This document shows, piece by piece, positions 13,878 to 21,550 of a DNA stretch of 27,603 bases (its first letter is position 1; every line of letters begins with the position of its first letter). Position numbers and translations under genes: made by a program. The notes beneath the pieces were generated by a model that saw nothing but the letters and a program-made list of their open reading frames with translations, ran no database searches and was not told the DNA's origin. The stretch is from Deinococcus alpinitundrae. Its GTDB lineage: Bacteria; Deinococcota; Deinococci; Deinococcales; Deinococcaceae. The stretch spans positions 1 through 27,603 of the forward strand of contig NZ_WXZL01000036.1 of the NCBI RefSeq assembly GCF_009982895.1, read 5' to 3'.

Positions 13878-16292
13878 ATGACGACGCGCTTCGGGTGGGT
13901 CCTGGGGCTGGCCCTGCTGGGTAGCGTCCACGCCAGAGAAGTCAATCTGAGTTACCTGAACAGCTTGCTGACGCCCATCACCGTGGAGGGCAAGGCGTAC
14001 ACCGGCCTGGCCATCTACGCTGACCCCGACCCAAAAACGCCCGGTCAGTACCTGCTCAAGGACGCCCCCGGCGAGGGCTTCGTCGATCTGGACGACGTGG
14101 CCCGCGCGGTGGTGGTCTACGCCCGCGACGGCTCGCCGGAGAGCCTGAAGCACGCCCGCGACCTCCTGGAGATCGTGCTGCTGCTGCAGACCCCGGACGG
14201 CGAGTTCTACAACTTCATTACCCGCGAGGGGCGCGTCAACACCGACGGTCAGACCTCCTTCAAGTCGGCGGGTTTCTGGGCGGCGCGGGCGGTGTGGGGA
14301 ATAGCCGAGGCGCTGCCCGCCTTCGAGAAGACCGACCCCGCCTTCGCCGCCAGGCTGCAGGCCAGCCTGGACAGAGCGGTGACGGCTTTTGCCAGAAACG
14401 TGGACGCCAAGTACAGCCAGTTCCGCGACGTGGACGGCGTCAAGGCCCCCACCTGGCTGCCCATGGACGGCAGCGACGTCGGCAGCATTCTGGTGGTGGG
14501 ACTCAGCACTTACTTGAAAACGCACCCGCAGGACAAAGCCGCCGCGCAACTGGCAGGCCGGGTGGCCGAGGGGATCGCCGCCTTCGCTCCCGGAGACACT
14601 GCGACCTATCCGTTCGGCCTGCCGCTGCCCGACACCAAGAGCCGGGTCGGCTGGCATGCCTGGGGCGCGAGGCAAGTACAGGCGCTGGCACTGGCTGGAA
14701 AGGTCCTGAATCGCCCGGAATTCATCGAGGTGGCCCGCAAAGCCGCCCATCCGCTCATTCAGCTGCTGATCTCGGACGGGCCGATTGAAAAACTGACGCC
14801 CGCACCGACGCTCTACCCGCAGATCGCCTACGGCATGGAGGCCATCGCCAGCAGCTTTTTCGCGTTGAGTGACGCCACCGGGGAAGACGTCTGGAACGAG
14901 CTGGGCGGTCTGACGACGGCCTGGTTGTTCGGGCTCAACAATCAGCACCTGCCGCTCTACGACGCCGCGACGGGGCGCACCTACGACGGCCTGGAGCAGG
15001 GCTTCGTCAACGTCAGCGCTGGAGCTGAGAGCAACGTCACTGCGCTGCTGGCCTTGCAACAGGCCGAGGCGCGGCCCAGCGCGGCGCAGTACCTTCACGC
15101 GCAGGAAGTGGAGCGCCGCGCCGACATCCTGCTGGAAGCCGAGAACGGCCAGGATTTCGGCAGCCCGCCGACCGCCCGGAGCTTTGCCGATGCCAGCGGG
15201 CGCAAGCTGGCGGTGCTCTCCGGGGGCGGCAGCCTGACCTTGAAGGGACCGCAGGCGGGCACCTACTCGGCGCAACTCCTGGCGCTGGGCCGCCCGGCTG
15301 CCGCCACCTTGCGGCTGGACGCCAGCGGCCAGAACAAGACGGTGACGCTGGCCGCCTCGCCCGAGGGCCTGCGGGCCTACCCACTCGGCACCCTCAAGTT
15401 GCCCCCCGGTGCGCCGATTGCCCTCACCCAGACCGCAGGCGGCGACGCTCTGCCGGACGCCGTGTGGCTCTTTCCCGAATTGGAAGCCAAGCAGGTGGCG
15501 GCGGGCAAGACGCGTACGCTGCTGCTCAAGAGCTGGTCGGACCAAGCGCAGTCTGCGGGGAGCTTGCCCGCCGGGGCCAGTCTCAGGATCTACCGCATGA
15601 CCGGCCAGCGGGCAGAGGGCGATCAGATTCCACCTTACGGCTTCGCGCTGGCGCAGTGGTCGGGTGAGGTCTACAGCGGGCCGGAAACCTCCACAGCGCA
15701 GCAAGTCAGCCTCAGCGCGGCGCAGACCATCGGCAAGAACGAACTGCTTGACCTCGCGCCGGTCTTCAACGGGGACGCTTTCAGCACCTCGTCCGACCCC
15801 CGGCGCGGCAATCTGGACAACCCTGGCGGCGCAGCGGGAGCGACCCTGCCCGCCGAACGTGCGCCCAAAGCGGGGCCGCTGACGGTCGCAGGCGTGCAGT
15901 TGCTGTTTCCCGATCCGCTGACCCGGCCCAACGTCTACACGCCCAGCCAGGCGCTGCGCTTCAACCTGCCGCCCGGCCCTGCCACAGCCCTGCACCTGTT
16001 GATCACCGCCGATCACGGCGCGGCACAGACCAGCCTGACCCTGCACTTCAGCGAGGGCGAACCCCTCAGCGCGGCGCTCAACGTCTCGGACTGGTGCCAG
16101 TCGCCGCAGTTTGGCGAGACGGTGGTCGCCGCCTTCAATGCCCGGCGCATCAGCAATGGCACGCTGGAAAGCCTGAACTGCAACCTCTACGCCGTGACGC
16201 TGGCCGTGCCCGCAGGCCGCACGCTGACGGCGGTGACGTGGCCCAGCCGCCCGACGCTGCACTTATTTGGTTTGACGATTGAGCGGCCCTGA
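13878..16292 (+). CDS. Large secreted alpha/alpha-toroid-like protein with C-terminal binding module
   Basis: The 804-aa protein has a signal peptide (GWVLGLALLGSVHA, cleavage near residue 19). Residues of about 40-400 are helical and contain paired segments such as DDVARAVVVYARDG, GFWAARAVWGIAEALPAF, GWHAWGARQVQALALAGKVL, YGMEAIASSFFAL and VNVSAGAESNVTALLALQQA. This pattern resembles six-hairpin (alpha/alpha) glycosidases and polysaccharide lyases. The C-terminal part, roughly 640-800, contains LAPVFNGDAF, GNLDNPGG, ATLPAERAP and NVSDWCQ, resembling beta-sandwich modules attached to mannosidases and fucosidases. An enzyme acting on the glycan imported by this operon is the best guess; the bond is unknown. 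The start lies 10 nt after the previous stop with only a weak ribosome-binding site, suggesting translational coupling. Confidence 0.8.
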   Translation: MTTRFGWVLGLALLGSVHAREVNLSYLNSLLTPITVEGKAYTGLAIYADPDPKTPGQYLLKDAPGEGFVDLDDVARAVVVYARDGSPESLKHARDLLEIVLLLQTPDGEFYNFITREGRVNTDGQTSFKSAGFWAARAVWGIAEALPAFEKTDPAFAARLQASLDRAVTAFARNVDAKYSQFRDVDGVKAPTWLPMDGSDVGSILVVGLSTYLKTHPQDKAAAQLAGRVAEGIAAFAPGDTATYPFGLPLPDTKSRVGWHAWGARQVQALALAGKVLNRPEFIEVARKAAHPLIQLLISDGPIEKLTPAPTLYPQIAYGMEAIASSFFALSDATGEDVWNELGGLTTAWLFGLNNQHLPLYDAATGRTYDGLEQGFVNVSAGAESNVTALLALQQAEARPSAAQYLHAQEVERRADILLEAENGQDFGSPPTARSFADASGRKLAVLSGGGSLTLKGPQAGTYSAQLLALGRPAAATLRLDASGQNKTVTLAASPEGLRAYPLGTLKLPPGAPIALTQTAGGDALPDAVWLFPELEAKQVAAGKTRTLLLKSWSDQAQSAGSLPAGASLRIYRMTGQRAEGDQIPPYGFALAQWSGEVYSGPETSTAQQVSLSAAQTIGKNELLDLAPVFNGDAFSTSSDPRRGNLDNPGGAAGATLPAERAPKAGPLTVAGVQLLFPDPLTRPNVYTPSQALRFNLPPGPATALHLLITADHGAAQTSLTLHFSEGEPLSAALNVSDWCQSPQFGETVVAAFNARRISNGTLESLNCNLYAVTLAVPAGRTLTAVTWPSRPTLHLFGLTIERP

Positions 16293-16330
16293 GTGTCCGA
16301 CTGTCTCACAACCCATTCCTGGAGTTCTCC

Positions 16331-17311
16331 ATGACCAAACCCGCTCACGTCTTTGATCCCACCGCCACCCTCCGCAACGACGACGGCAGCCGCCTGATGC
16401 TCCAGCGCCACCCGCAAAGCCCGGTGCTCTACCCCAATCCGCTGCACCGTTGGGAGGCCATGAATGTCTTTAACGCCGCCGTGGTACAGCACGCGGGCCT
16501 CTTTCATATGCACTTCCGGGCACAGGGCGTGGACTTTATCTCCAGCATCGGCTACGCGGTGTCCAGTGACGGCGTGAACTGGAACAAGCTCGAACACCCT
16601 GTTCTGTATCCGCAGGAGGACTACGAGACCAGGGGCGTGGAGGACCCCCGCGTGACCTGGCACGAGGACGACCAGTGCTTTTACATGGCCTACACCGCTT
16701 ATTCGCCGCAAGGGATCATGCCGTGCCTGGCGAAATCACACAACCTGATTCAGTGGGAGCGCCTCGGCCCGGTGATTCGCGGCGAGGACAACAAGGACCA
16801 CGTGGTGTTTCCGCGTAAGATCGGCGGGCGCTACGTGATGTTTCACCGCCGTCCGCCCAACATCTGGGTGGCCTTCTCGGACGACCTGCTGACCTGGACG
16901 GATGACCGGGTGGTGATGGGGCCGCGCCCGGACCTCGGCGGCTGGGACGAGAAGCGGGTGGGCGCGGGCGGCGTGCCGATCGAGACGCCGCACGGCTGGC
17001 TGATTCTCTACCACGCCTATGACAACCAGCACGTCTACCGCCTGTCTGCCGCGCTGCTGGACCTGGACGACCCCAGCAAAGTGCTCAGCCGCCCGCAGGG
17101 ATTTCTGATGGAACCTGCCGAGACCTGGGAAATTCGCGGCGACGTGCCGAATGTCTGTTTCTCGTGCGCCAACCCGCTGGTGGAGAGTCAGGTGTGGGTC
17201 TACTACGGCGGCGCGGACCGGGTTGTGGGGCTGGCGACCTGCAAGTACGACGATCTGCTGACCTTCGTGCTGGCGGGCCGGGGAGAAGCTGAAACGGTGG
17301 TATTGCCTTAA
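16331..17311 (+). CDS. GH130 beta-mannoside phosphorylase, cytoplasmic
   Basis: This 326-aa protein has no signal peptide and is a full-length GH130 five-bladed propeller. The catalytic Asp is residue 105 in RGVEDPRVTW. The basic residues that hold phosphate in GH130 phosphorylases are present: FPRKIGGRYVMFHRR (residues 160-174) and LYHAYD (His228). It should cleave imported beta-mannosides with inorganic phosphate, giving mannose 1-phosphate and a shortened sugar. Whether the linkage is beta-1,4 or beta-1,2 cannot be decided by eye. GGAG lies 7-8 nt before the ATG. It is the last gene of the operon, and after its stop at 17311 the sequence turns into IS and gene debris with no clear terminator. 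Confidence 0.93.
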   Translation: MTKPAHVFDPTATLRNDDGSRLMLQRHPQSPVLYPNPLHRWEAMNVFNAAVVQHAGLFHMHFRAQGVDFISSIGYAVSSDGVNWNKLEHPVLYPQEDYETRGVEDPRVTWHEDDQCFYMAYTAYSPQGIMPCLAKSHNLIQWERLGPVIRGEDNKDHVVFPRKIGGRYVMFHRRPPNIWVAFSDDLLTWTDDRVVMGPRPDLGGWDEKRVGAGGVPIETPHGWLILYHAYDNQHVYRLSAALLDLDDPSKVLSRPQGFLMEPAETWEIRGDVPNVCFSCANPLVESQVWVYYGGADRVVGLATCKYDDLLTFVLAGRGEAETVVLP

Positions 17312-17341
17312 CTTGGCCCACGGCAGTCGGAGAGCGAGAGC

Positions 17342-17536
17342 TCATTTCTCACATGACGTTCGGTTCACTGGAGATAACCTCGCTGAGGGCTTCAAGTCCA
17401 TGAGTGGCGTGAGGTCGGAAACGGCAGCGTCGCCAGGTCTGCCGGGCCGCACGACCGTGTCGATGAGTAAATTACCTTCCTTGGGTACATACAAGTACGA
17501 GTTGGCGCTGACTGCATCGGTGCCGCTCAGGCCCAT
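17342..17536 (-). pseudogene. Possible metallo-beta-lactamase-fold hydrolase N-terminal remnant
   Basis: A 64-codon minus-strand frame reads MGLSGTDAVSANSYLYVPKE followed by GNLLIDTVVRPGRPGDAAV. The NSYL...LLIDT pattern resembles the first beta-strands of metallo-beta-lactamase-fold proteins, but the metal-binding HxHxDH is not reached before the frame stops. There is no ribosome-binding site. It lies head to head with an IS1182-type fragment that may have truncated it. The identity is weak. Confidence 0.25.
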
Positions 17537-17539
17537 GAA

Positions 17540-17786
17540 GTGCAGGTCGCTCACTGGGCCAATTCCACTGTGACAGACAATTTGATTGTGGACAGTGAGG
17601 CCTGCTATGCCGAAATCCCTGATGTCACCAGTACGGATGCCATCCAACACAAGCTCGGCAAGAAAGAACTGTGTCCTCAGGAGCATCTCGTGGATGCCGG
17701 GTACACCGATGCTGAACTGCCGGTCACCAGTCAGCAGCAGCAAATGACCCTGATTGGTCCAACGAGGGTCAGCAGCAGGTTGGCAA
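17540..17786 (+). pseudogene. IS1182-type transposase fragment
   Basis: The plus strand reads IPDVTSTDAIQHKLGKKELC followed by PQEHLVDAGYTDAELPVTSQ and MTLIGPTR. EHLVDAGY carries a catalytic Asp of the IS1182/DDE transposase domain, and the following LIGPTR strand is also characteristic. Both ends are missing: the upstream part stops near 17540 and the downstream part is cut by IS6 copy 3 at about 17787. Only about 80 residues of a transposase that normally has over 400 remain. Confidence 0.7.
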
Positions 17787-17827
17787 GATTGTGTTGCCTT
17801 AACTGGGTTGGGGGAGGCTGACCCGCC

Positions 17828-18570
17828 GTGACCAAATCCAAACCTTACCGCCACCGTTTCGAAATGACGATCATCCAGCACGCTGTCTGACTCGACCATC
17901 GCTTCACGCTCAGCGACAGGGACGTTCAGGAATGACTGTACCAGCGCGGCATTCAGATCAGCCACGAAACCTTGTGCGAGCGGTGTATTCAATTCGGACC
18001 CCTCCTCGCTGAAGACCTACGCCACCGGGAACCCCGCCGGGGCTCCCGGTGGTCCCTAGACGAGGTGTGCTGCGAGCGTCGATGGCATCAGGCATGGGTT
18101 GTGGCGCGCAGTAGACGAGTATGGTTTCGTGCCCGGTATTCTGCTTCAACAACACCGGGACACCAAAGCCGCGAAAACGTTCCTGACTCGGCTGCTCGGA
18201 GAATACGACGTCCCAGAAGTCATTCATACCGACCAGCTATGGAGCTGCGATCCGGGAGATCCCGAGCTTGGCTAAGGTTGATCATCAGCAAGTGATTTCC
18301 ACGGCCCGCTGCAACAATCTCGTCGAGCAATCACACCGTCCCACACGGCAACCAGAGCGGAGCCAGCAGGGCTTCAGACGACAGAAACGCGCTCAAGAAT
18401 TCCTGAGTTTGCACGCCCGGATCAGCGGGTAGGCCCCATACGGGTGCCGTTCTGCCCAAGATACCAATCTCCACCATCATTCCCACACCAGTGTTTGTGC
18501 CGCAGTGAGAAGAAGAAATAAGAAACGAGCGTTCCAGACGTGGTTAACCGTCGCGGCAGGGGTGGCCTGA
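17828..18570 (+). pseudogene. IS6-family DDE transposase, broken (copy 3)
   Basis: GTG at 17828 opens TKSKPYRHRFEMTIIQHAV and meets TGA where Trp is expected, and a second TGA replaces Leu in the DVQELL segment. Further frames give QRGIQISHETLCERCIQFGP, LRHREPRRGSRW and LDEVCCERRW (first catalytic Asp), then EYDVPEVIHTDQL (second Asp), SLAKVDHQQVISTARCNNLV and EQSHRPTRQPERSQQGF. ARIS is then interrupted by hairpin copy D, whose insertion brings an in-frame TAG. The tail KRAFQTWLTVAAGVA ends at 18570. Multiple stops and frameshifts make it inactive. Confidence 0.85.
18426..18461 (+). repeat. Short bulged hairpin element, copy D (type 1)
   Basis: It begins CGGGTAGGCCCCATACGGGT and ends GCCGTTCTGCCCAAGA on the plus strand. 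The 5' flank is TCAG and the 3' flank ATAC. It sits between IS and N of the IS6 ARISNLHHH motif, the same site as the type-2 copy B in IS6 copy 1. Removing 39 nt restores the family frame. Confidence 0.85.
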
Positions 18571-18589
18571 GGTTCAGGCCATCCCTGCC
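18555..18589. terminator. Hairpin at 3' end of IS6 copy 3 transposase
   Basis: The 16-nt arms (18555-18570 and 18574-18589) with one mismatch share the GGCCTGA/TCAGGCC core of the hairpins at 3317-3346 and 6740-6774. It overlaps the transposase stop codon and is probably a terminator or structural end signal of this IS6 lineage. Confidence 0.6.
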
Positions 18590-18627
18590 CTCTATTTGTC
18601 ATGGGCCAAGTTAAGGCAACACAACCC

Positions 18628-18786
18628 TTCCAGAAGGTGGCGGCCAATCTCAGCGGGTCTGCTCGTCAGCCGAGCCCTGCGCGATCCCGGACAGTCCTGG
18701 CGGTAGGGCTACTCTTGGGGCTCGCAGGCCTGGTCCTAGCGACGCAGCGCCGGAGAATAAGCAATCGGCCGGAGTCACCGCCGTGA
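18628..18786 (+). pseudogene. C-terminal tail of a membrane-anchored protein
   Basis: Directly after the IS6 right end the plus strand reads VAANLSGSARQPSPARSRTV followed by LAVGLLLGLAGLVLATQRRR and ISNRPESPP, stopping at 18786. One hydrophobic segment followed by RRR is the layout of a C-terminal membrane anchor. The rest of the gene was lost when IS6 copy 3 arrived or rearranged. The family is not recognisable. Confidence 0.45.
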
Positions 18787-18869
18787 ATAAAGTGCGTCTG
18801 AAAAACGTGCTGGCGCGTGTTTCCTCTGTGTGAGAACTGGTGGACGATCAGTTGCGAGGTGATCCGACG

Positions 18870-19705
18870 ATGACGAGGTCCGCGCATCCAAACAACCTTA
18901 CTAATGCCAAGTGGAACGTCCTCCAAGTGCTGTTCCCTCCTGAAGCTCCGGTCGGCCGTCCTCGCAAGTGGTCACGACGGGAGCTTCTGGACGGCATCTT
19001 CTCCGTCCTACGTAGCGGCATCGTCCGCCAGGCGATGCCACATGACTTTCCTCCCTGGCAAACGATCTATCGTTCTTACCGTTTGTGGCGATTGCAAGGC
19101 GTCTGGGAGGCAGTGCATACGATGTTACGTGAACGGCTTCGTCAGCGGGACGGCCGCGAGGCGACACCCAGTGCCGGCAGCATTGACAGTCAACCGGTAA
19201 AAACGACCGAAGCTGGCGGTCCTCGCGGTCACGACGGTGGGAAGAAGGTCAGTGGACGAAAGCGTCATCTGCTTGTTGATCCGTTGGGTCTGGTGATGGC
19301 GTCAAAGTGCATGAGGCGAATATCCAAGACCGCGCCTGCGCGGTCCTCCTCCTGTGCGACCTACCAAACGTCTTTCCGCGCATGAAGTACCTGTGGGCCG
19401 ATGCAGGGTAGACCGGAAAGCTGGCGCACGACATCAAAACACATCTGGGCTGGACGCTCGAAGTCGTCAAGCATCCCTGGTCAGGCTGGCAGGGAACCTG
19501 GGCACCAAAAGACGCACCTCCACGACCCATGGAGGTGCCGAAGGGATTCGTGGTATTGAAGCGCCGCTGGGTGGTGCGGCGAACCTTCGCCTGGCTCGGG
19601 AAGTCCAGACGTATGGCCAAAGACGATGAAGCGTTGGTGGGAACCGCAGAGAACGTCGTCTACGAAGTGATGTCCAGGATGACCACCCTCTACCCAGCTC
19701 CTTAA
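18870..19705 (+). pseudogene. IS5-family (IS427-like) transposase, broken
   Basis: From ATG 18870 the frame reads RSAHPNNLTNAKWNVLQVLF, RPRKWSRRELLDGIFSVLRS, MPHDFPPWQTIYRSYRLWR and IDSQPVKTT (first catalytic Asp), then KKVSGRKRHLLVDPLGLVMA. A one-base loss near 19302 shifts the frame. The continuation VHEANIQDRACAVLLLCDLP and FPRMKYLWADAG is stopped by TAG at about 19409, where Tyr of AGYTG is expected, then resumes with KLAHDIKTHLGWTLEVVKHP. In the WVVRRTFAWLGKSRRMAKD block the family has WVVERTFAW, so the catalytic Glu appears replaced by Arg. The stop is TAA 19703-19705. Terminal inverted repeats could not be identified. Confidence 0.8.
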
Positions 19706-19943
19706 AAGCGCGGAGCCAACCTGTAAAGTTTACCCGCTGATCCTCATTGTAGGCGAGATGATCCAGACGGGCTGCGAATGCCATCGCCCTGTCTCCCTGA
19801 TGTTCGATGCTCTCTACAGGTGGGCACGCCTCCTCCCAGAAGTTCAGGTTCGGCTGGCGTTCGAGCAGGCAGGTGTCGTGAAACAGTGTCTGGGTGCTGA
19901 TCACCCGCTCCGTCTCGATCTGTTCGGGTGTCCACTCGGACAT
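19706..19943 (-). pseudogene. Hypothetical gene truncated by the IS5-type element
   Basis: From ATG 19943 the minus strand reads MSEWTPEQIETERVISTQTL followed by FHDTCLLERQPNLNFWEEAC, PPVESIEHQGDRAMAFAARL and DHLAYNEDQRVNFTGWLRA. It has soluble, protein-like composition, and the frame runs straight into the transposase of the IS5-type element, so the natural C-terminus is missing. I do not recognise the family. There is no clear ribosome-binding site, so the real start may be elsewhere. Confidence 0.5.
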
Positions 19944-20064
19944 CAGGGTACGCGGTCACCCAGCTTGCCTCGCACCAACACCTTCTTTCATTTCCGGCTC
20001 TCGTCATGGACAGCTCTTCAGCCGTGCAGATTTGACTTATCTGAAACAGTGGGTTCGAGACTGT

Positions 20065-21495
20065 TCAGGGGGCTTGAGAAAGATTGAGCATGCCGCTGCC
20101 CACTTCCGTGGTCCCACCTGCAGGGAGAGACCTGGCGCTGCCTTTGAGTTGCTGCTCGATCTCACTGGAGGTGGCTGCCGGGTAAGCTTCCCGCCACAAA
20201 GCCAACGCTCCTGCGACGAGCGGCGTCGCGAACGACGTGCCTTCGTACGAAAGGACGGCATTGGTGGGGCTGCTGCTCGTGACGCCCTGTCCAGGTGCGG
20301 CGATGTCCACGTAAGCCCCACGTGTACTGAATGGAGCAGGACGCCACTCCCCCGTGGGCAGCGCCTGGAGCGCACCAACGGCAACCAGTCCGGGCAGATC
20401 GAAGGCAGCAGGATAGTGCGTGGGGCCGTTACTCCCTTGATTTCCGGCAGCAGCGGCGACCAGAACCTGCTGCTCCAGGGCGTAGGCCAGGACGTTCCTC
20501 AGCCCCTGGGTGGGCGTGTCTCCACCGAAGCTGAGGTTCAGGACCAGTTGTTTTGGCGGGACGTTCTTCAGGGCGAAGCAGACGCCGCGAACAGCCCGAC
20601 TCGCCAGAACCTGGCCCTGGGCATCCCCGATGCGAATGGGAAGAATCTGGGCGTCGGGCGCAACGCCGATCCCTGCACCAGCCGCAAGAACAGCCACGGG
20701 CGTGCCGTGTCCATCCTGGCCAGGGGTTTGCGGGTCATCAAACGCGTCGCTTGGATCTGCGTCTTCATCCACGAAGTCATATCCGGGGAGGAGGTTTTGT
20801 CCTACATGCCTTTGCCGGGTGACGCCCGTATCCAGAACGGCGATGGTCACGCCTTTCCCGCTGCGACCCCGCTGCCGTGCTCCTGGAACGCCGATGGCGG
20901 TGAGGTGATCAGCATCCAGGTCCCAGAGGCTCTGCGGATCCACCTGGAGAAACACATCCTGCTCTGCCGGTTGCCGCAGTCGGCTGAGCACTGTCCCAAG
21001 GCTTTGATTGGTGGGTACATCCACCCGCGCCATGGTATTGGTACATGGTCCTGGTCCCCCCAGGGGCTTGAAATCAATCAGGGTCAACCCCATGTTGAGC
21101 TGATTCAGCCTGGCTTTGAAGTCATTTTCTGTCACGCCCGCTTTGACCAGTACGGCCACTTCAGTGGTGGAGACCTTCCCCAGCACCTCCAGGGGCTGCC
21201 GGAAGCCCTGACCTCCCGCATCCACCCGCACCACTTGCGGGCCTGCTTTCAAGCTGGAAGGTAAGGTGAAAACGATGGTGTTTCCCGTTGTTGAGACGAT
21301 GCCAGCGGCAGCATCCCCCACAAAAACGCGCGCATCTTGTACGGGGACGCCGGTCAAGGTCGCCGTGACGCGCTCAGAGGGAAGCGCTTGGGTCAAATTG
21401 AGGCTCAGGGTGACTGGCCTGGTTTCGGCGGGGCCTGCTGGGCCACAACTGGAGAGCCAGCCAAGCAGCATCAAGGATTGGACCGACAGTTTCAT
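20065..21495 (-). CDS. Subtilisin-like serine protease, lipoprotein (S8 family)
   Basis: This 476-aa protein has a lipoprotein signal (MLLGWLSSC, lipobox Cys17), so it should be membrane-anchored on the outside. Residues 25-105 form a beta-rich IPT/TIG-like region, followed by a prodomain-like stretch at about 107-200. The S8 catalytic domain follows, with Asp222 (IAVLDTGV), His263 (DGHGTPVA), Asn352 (AAGNQG, oxyanion hole) and Ser421 (YEGTSFATPLVAGAL). The full triad is present, so it should be active. The ATG at 21495 follows GGAGG with 6-nt spacing. It lies 55 nt downstream of the AfsR-like gene on the same strand and is probably co-transcribed with it. The natural substrate is unknown. 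Confidence 0.93.
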   Translation of the reverse strand: MKLSVQSLMLLGWLSSCGPAGPAETRPVTLSLNLTQALPSERVTATLTGVPVQDARVFVGDAAAGIVSTTGNTIVFTLPSSLKAGPQVVRVDAGGQGFRQPLEVLGKVSTTEVAVLVKAGVTENDFKARLNQLNMGLTLIDFKPLGGPGPCTNTMARVDVPTNQSLGTVLSRLRQPAEQDVFLQVDPQSLWDLDADHLTAIGVPGARQRGRSGKGVTIAVLDTGVTRQRHVGQNLLPGYDFVDEDADPSDAFDDPQTPGQDGHGTPVAVLAAGAGIGVAPDAQILPIRIGDAQGQVLASRAVRGVCFALKNVPPKQLVLNLSFGGDTPTQGLRNVLAYALEQQVLVAAAAGNQGSNGPTHYPAAFDLPGLVAVGALQALPTGEWRPAPFSTRGAYVDIAAPGQGVTSSSPTNAVLSYEGTSFATPLVAGALALWREAYPAATSSEIEQQLKGSARSLPAGGTTEVGSGMLNLSQAP

Positions 21496-21550
21496 CTTCT
21501 ACCTCCAGGAACGTGACCCCATTGCATTCTGTGAATATCCAGGGCATGCC

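Larger units (their letters stand above)
17787..18626 (+). mobile_element. IS6-family insertion sequence, copy 3, inactive
   Basis: The left end GATTGTGTTGCCTTAACT (from 17787) and the right end, read as reverse complement GGTTGTGTTGCCTTAACTTG (ending 18626), are well-matched inverted repeats. The length of 840 bp is the normal 800 plus one hairpin insertion. No 8-bp target duplication is visible. It cut an IS1182-type fragment on the left and a membrane-protein gene on the right. Confidence 0.85.

Noticed and set aside
13857..16262. A very long minus-strand open frame (about 800 codons) opposite the 804-aa secreted protein
   Set aside because: Its composition is Arg/Gly/Gln-rich with no fold-like segments. 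It is the antisense shadow produced by high GC at third codon positions. The plus-strand protein has a signal peptide and recognisable domains.
7128..17311. A missing ABC ATPase taken as a broken transporter
   Set aside because: CUT1 systems often share one ATPase encoded elsewhere, and both permeases and the binding protein are intact.
19894..21264. A long plus-strand frame opposite the subtilase
   Set aside because: The minus strand encodes a complete S8 catalytic triad and a lipobox. The plus frame is low in recognisable motifs and is a shadow.
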